A DNA stretch of 57,683 nt from Legionella nagasakiensis (lineage in GTDB: Bacteria; Pseudomonadota; Gammaproteobacteria; Legionellales; Legionellaceae), in contig NZ_CAAAID010000014.1 of NCBI RefSeq assembly GCF_900639915.1, positions 1-57,683 on the forward strand. Reading direction: 5' to 3'. The notes below the pieces were generated by a model. That model was not told the DNA's origin, did not search any database, and worked only from the letters and a program-made list of their open reading frames with translations. The position numbers and the translations under genes are program-made. Of this stretch, positions 54,782-57,683 are shown piece by piece (position 1 is the stretch's first letter; each line of letters starts with the position of its first letter).

Positions 54782-55609
54782 TTATTTTTTCTTGCGCTGT
54801 CTGGTAATAAATTTGTCAGTTCGTTTATTTGTTCTCGTTTTGTATCCTTTTGTTGGGATACCCCATGGAGTTACTGGGTGACGACCGCCAGAGGTTCTAC
54901 CTTCTCCACCACCATGAGGATGATCAACAGGGTTCATTGCAACACCACGCACGGTAGGCCTTCTGCCTCGCCATCTTGCAGCCCCTGCTTTTCCGAGAGA
55001 ACGAAGGTTATGTTCACTGTTGCTGACTTCACCAATAACTGCACGGCAAGTAGATAAGACTTTCCTCATTTCACCAGAGCGAAGTTTAATCGTCGAATAA
55101 ACACCTTCTTTTGCAACAATTTGTCCACTGCACCCAGCACTACGCAACATTTGTGCGCCTTTACCTGGTTTGAGCTCAACACCATGTATGGTTGTTCCAA
55201 CAGGAATATTTTTTAATGGCAGGCAGTTTCCATTAGAAATTGGAGATTCCTCACCACTGACTATGGCATCACCCGGTTTTAATCCGGAAGGCGCAATGAT
55301 ATAACGTCGTTCACCGTCTTTATAAACCAGCAAAGCAACTAATGCTGAGCGGTTTGGATCATATTCTATTCGTTCAACTGTAGCTTCTATACCATCTTTA
55401 TTGCGCTTAAAATCAATTAAGCGGTAATGACTTCGAATACCACCACCAATATGACGAACTGTAATTCTACCTTGGTTATTTCTTCCACCGGTTTTATTTA
55501 ATTTTTCAGTTAAACCAGCATAAGGCTTTCCTTTATGAATATGATGGTGAACAACTCGCAGCTCACCTCGCTTACCTGGTGACGTTGGTTTAGATTTTAA
55601 TAATGCCAT
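54782..55609 (-). CDS. rplB: 50S ribosomal protein uL2
   Basis: 275 residues: [16 protein letters not shown], the SH3-like middle domain and the C-terminal [21 protein letters not shown] with the His near the peptidyl transferase centre. One of the most conserved proteins in the window. Confidence 0.99.
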   Translation of the reverse strand: MALLKSKPTSPGKRGELRVVHHHIHKGKPYAGLTEKLNKTGGRNNQGRITVRHIGGGIRSHYRLIDFKRNKDGIEATVERIEYDPNRSALVALLVYKDGERRYIIAPSGLKPGDAIVSGEESPISNGNCLPLKNIPVGTTIHGVELKPGKGAQMLRSAGCSGQIVAKEGVYSTIKLRSGEMRKVLSTCRAVIGEVSNSEHNLRSLGKAGAARWRGRRPTVRGVAMNPVDHPHGGGEGRTSGGRHPVTPWGIPTKGYKTRTNKRTDKFITRQRKKK

Positions 55610-55625
55610 CTTTATTCGCCTTTTT

Positions 55626-55922
55626 TTATTCGGTCACAGTGAAGTCGATGTCGTACCCTGGTTGCAAGGAAACGAATGCCTTTTTCCAATCACTACGCTT
55701 ACCGCTCAATTGACGGAATCGCTTACTTTTTCCTTTAACGTTCATGACAGATACATTTTTCACTTTCACATTAAACAGTTGCTCAACAGCTTGCTTTATT
55801 TCTTCTTTAGTCGCTGTTTTTAATACTTTAAAAGTAAATTGCTTAAAACGGTCAGCCATAACCGTTGCTTTTTCAGAGGTATGCGGCTCACGCAGAACCA
55901 TCATTAGTCTTTCAAGATTCAT
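55626..55922 (-). CDS. rplW: 50S ribosomal protein uL23
   Basis: 98 residues: [40 protein letters not shown] and [12 protein letters not shown]-type loop. It is at the tunnel exit and is the main docking site for trigger factor and SRP. It overlaps rplD by four bases. Confidence 0.97.
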   Translation of the reverse strand: MNLERLMMVLREPHTSEKATVMADRFKQFTFKVLKTATKEEIKQAVEQLFNVKVKNVSVMNVKGKSKRFRQLSGKRSDWKKAFVSLQPGYDIDFTVTE

Positions 55923-56524
55923 TGTAACTGCTCCTCTAATTTTTTAATTGCTCCTTCAGTCATCACAACTTTTTCAAACCGCAGCAAAGCAATTGGATCC
56001 AGACCAGCAACGTCGCAAACATCGTAATCTATAAGATTACGTGAAGATAAATATTCAAATTCACCAACTTCTTGCATCACCACCAGCGCGTTAGTAAGCT
56101 CAAGATCCACCATTTTGCTAATAAAATCCTTGGTTTTTAAGGATGAGCATTGAAAATCGCTTACAACGATTAGATTTCCACGGCGATTAAGCTCGGAGAT
56201 TATACTACGCAATGCACGTTTGTACATTTTTTTATTAATTTTTTGTGAATAATCACGTTTTTTGGAAGCAAACGTCACGCCACCTGAACGCCATAGTGGA
56301 CTACGGATTGTACCAGCTCTTGCACGCCCAGTACCTTTTTGATTCCAAGGCTTTTTACCACCACCACTCACCTCAGATCGAGTTTTCTGTGCACTATTTC
56401 CAGAACGTGCATTATTCATAAACGTCACGACGGCTTGATGAACCAACCCTTCGTTATAATCATATGAAAATACAGCATCACTGACTGTAATCTCAGAACT
56501 TGTATCTCTTGTTATTAATTGCAT
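55919..56524 (-). CDS. rplD: 50S ribosomal protein uL4
   Basis: 201 residues: [20 protein letters not shown], the tunnel loop region [20 protein letters not shown] and [21 protein letters not shown]. In E. coli uL4 also represses the S10 operon. Confidence 0.98.
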   Translation of the reverse strand: MQLITRDTSSEITVSDAVFSYDYNEGLVHQAVVTFMNNARSGNSAQKTRSEVSGGGKKPWNQKGTGRARAGTIRSPLWRSGGVTFASKKRDYSQKINKKMYKRALRSIISELNRRGNLIVVSDFQCSSLKTKDFISKMVDLELTNALVVMQEVGEFEYLSSRNLIDYDVCDVAGLDPIALLRFEKVVMTEGAIKKLEEQLQ

Positions 56525-56526
56525 GA

Positions 56527-57174
56527 TTAACCCCTTTCTTGCCTTTTCACCGCAGGCTTTACTTCAACTCTTGCACCTGGGGCACCAGGAATTGCACCTT
56601 TGATCAAAAGCAAATTACGGTCTTTATCGACACGAACTAACTCCAAGGATTGAATCGTGCAGCGCTTATTTCCAAGCTGCCCAGCCATTTTTTTCCCTTT
56701 AAACACACGACCTGGGGTTTGGTTTTGTCCAATTGAACCTGGCACGCGATGCGAACGAGAATTACCATGAGTTGCATCTTGTGTTCTGAAGTTATGTCGT
56801 TTTACTGTACCAGCAAAACCTTTACCTTTAGACACGGCAGCCACATCCACATATTCGCCTTCGTTGAAAACATCGCTAACAGCAATAACTTGACCAATGG
56901 AATATTGAGTCAATTCATCTAAGCGAAATTCACAAAGCATATCCCCGGCCTCAACTTCTGCTTTCGCAAAATGTCCAGCCATAGGCTTATTAACGCGACT
57001 TGCCATTTTGCTACCGCCGGTAAGCTGAATCGCATTATAACCATCGACATCAATGCTTTTTATTTGTGAAATGCGGTTTGGTACCACTTCAATCACTGAA
57101 ACAGGAATTGATTTTCCTTCTTCTGTAAACACTCGTGTCATACCGATTTTACGGCCTAATAAACCGATCGTCAT
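56527..57174 (-). CDS. rplC: 50S ribosomal protein uL3
   Basis: 215 residues: [34 protein letters not shown] and the central loop [20 protein letters not shown], which carries the Gln methylated by PrmB in other gammaproteobacteria. An early 50S assembly initiator. Confidence 0.98.
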   Translation of the reverse strand: MTIGLLGRKIGMTRVFTEEGKSIPVSVIEVVPNRISQIKSIDVDGYNAIQLTGGSKMASRVNKPMAGHFAKAEVEAGDMLCEFRLDELTQYSIGQVIAVSDVFNEGEYVDVAAVSKGKGFAGTVKRHNFRTQDATHGNSRSHRVPGSIGQNQTPGRVFKGKKMAGQLGNKRCTIQSLELVRVDKDRNLLLIKGAIPGAPGARVEVKPAVKRQERG

Positions 57175-57210
57175 TGCAACACCTCTTTTTAATTTTCAAC
57201 GTTCATCCGC

Positions 57211-57528
57211 CTAGTCGTCCAGGCTAATCTGAACGTCTACACCAGCTGCCAGATCCAGCTTCATTAATGCATCAACTGTTTTTTCAGTAGGATTTACAAT
57301 AACAACCAGCCGCTTATGCGTACGCAATTCGTATTGATCACGTGCATCCTTATTAACATGAGGCGAGGTTAGCACAGTAAATTTCTCTTTTTTCATTGGC
57401 AATGGTATTGGCCCACGAATTTGTGCGCCAGTACGTTTAGCCGTATCCACAATTTCTCGTGTTGAAGCATCAATCATACGATGGTCGAATGACTTTAAAC
57501 GGATTTTAATATTTTGATTATTGCTCAT
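57211..57528 (-). CDS. rpsJ: 30S ribosomal protein uS10
   Basis: 105 residues: [35 protein letters not shown] and [19 protein letters not shown]. It is also the NusE partner of NusB in antitermination. It is the first gene of the S10 cluster after tuf. Confidence 0.98.
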   Translation of the reverse strand: MSNNQNIKIRLKSFDHRMIDASTREIVDTAKRTGAQIRGPIPLPMKKEKFTVLTSPHVNKDARDQYELRTHKRLVVIVNPTEKTVDALMKLDLAAGVDVQISLDD

Positions 57529-57533
57529 TTTTA

Positions 57534-57683
57534 TTACTCAATAATTTTGGCGACGACACCTGCGCCTACGGTACGACCACCTTCACGAATAGCAAAACGC
57601 AGCCCTTCATCCATTGCAATAGGTGCATGCAAACTGACAACCATTTGAACGTTATCACCAGGCATCACCATCTCAGTGCCTTC
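57534..57683 (-). CDS. tuf: Elongation factor Tu, C-terminal fragment
   Basis: The window edge cuts this gene. The 49 visible residues are the end of EF-Tu domain 3: [36 protein letters not shown] and [11 protein letters not shown], stop TAA at 57534-57536. The gene delivers aminoacyl-tRNA. It lies 5 bp upstream of rpsJ on the same strand, as in the usual tufA-rpsJ order. Confidence 0.98.
   Translation of the reverse strand, partial: EGTEMVMPGDNVQMVVSLHAPIAMDEGLRFAIREGGRTVGAGVVAKIIE

Overview
The window is about 57.7 kb of low-to-moderate GC gammaproteobacterial chromosome that reads as a member of the Legionellaceae. The evidence is the sequence of the housekeeping proteins, the fusion of core gene blocks with large lineage-specific proteins, a stand-alone IcmL/DotI-like periplasmic protein, and a lipid A very-long-chain acyl cluster that fits the long (about C28) acyl chains known from Legionella lipopolysaccharide. 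The species cannot be fixed from sequence alone.

Layout. Positions 1-23 are the 5' tip of a 16S rRNA gene leaving the window on the minus strand, with its promoter at 149-176. A divergent 1440-residue protein of unknown function follows (318-4640) and is a candidate secreted effector. Then come ffs (SRP RNA), dnaX, ybaB, recR and a DUF547 protein, two unknown genes, a degenerate OmpR-type response regulator and a CorB/CorC-type membrane protein. The ffh gene and the rpsP-rimM-trmD-rplS operon occupy 12.9-16.3 kb. An ABC exporter (YadG/YadH type), the htpX-lemA pair and uvrA follow to 23.5 kb.

The 23.6-29.4 kb stretch is accessory. It holds an IcmL-like protein, a two-BON-domain OsmY-like protein, a DUF4442 hot-dog protein, and a tight four-gene operon encoding a C39-type cysteine peptidase, a RimK-type ATP-grasp ligase with an extra N-terminal domain, a GCS2-type amidoligase and an N-formylglutamate-amidohydrolase-family enzyme. 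This looks like a system that makes and processes an unknown peptide or amide product, and it is the best candidate for an undescribed pathway. Two copies of a short palindromic element flank the next genes (DUF4332 protein, fur, bamE). An esterase-ratA-rnfH operon, lptM-dapF, and trkA-trkH lead to 36.3 kb.

From 36.3 to 42.0 kb the minus strand carries a lipid module. It has a FabL-type enoyl-ACP reductase, an AcpXL-like carrier protein, a double hot-dog dehydratase, a normal ketosynthase, a second ketosynthase whose active-site Cys is replaced by His, and an LpxL-family acyltransferase. The last five genes overlap end to start and follow the order of the rhizobial acpXL-fabZXL-fabF-fabF-lpxXL cluster. 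I infer that it builds very long acyl chains on a dedicated carrier and attaches them to lipid A.

After a YajR-like transporter and ssb, the rest of the window is the complete S10-spc-alpha ribosomal region on the minus strand, from the partial tuf at the right edge to rplQ at 44.1 kb, closed by a bidirectional terminator shared with ssb. I saw no CRISPR array, tRNA gene, complete insertion sequence or prophage.
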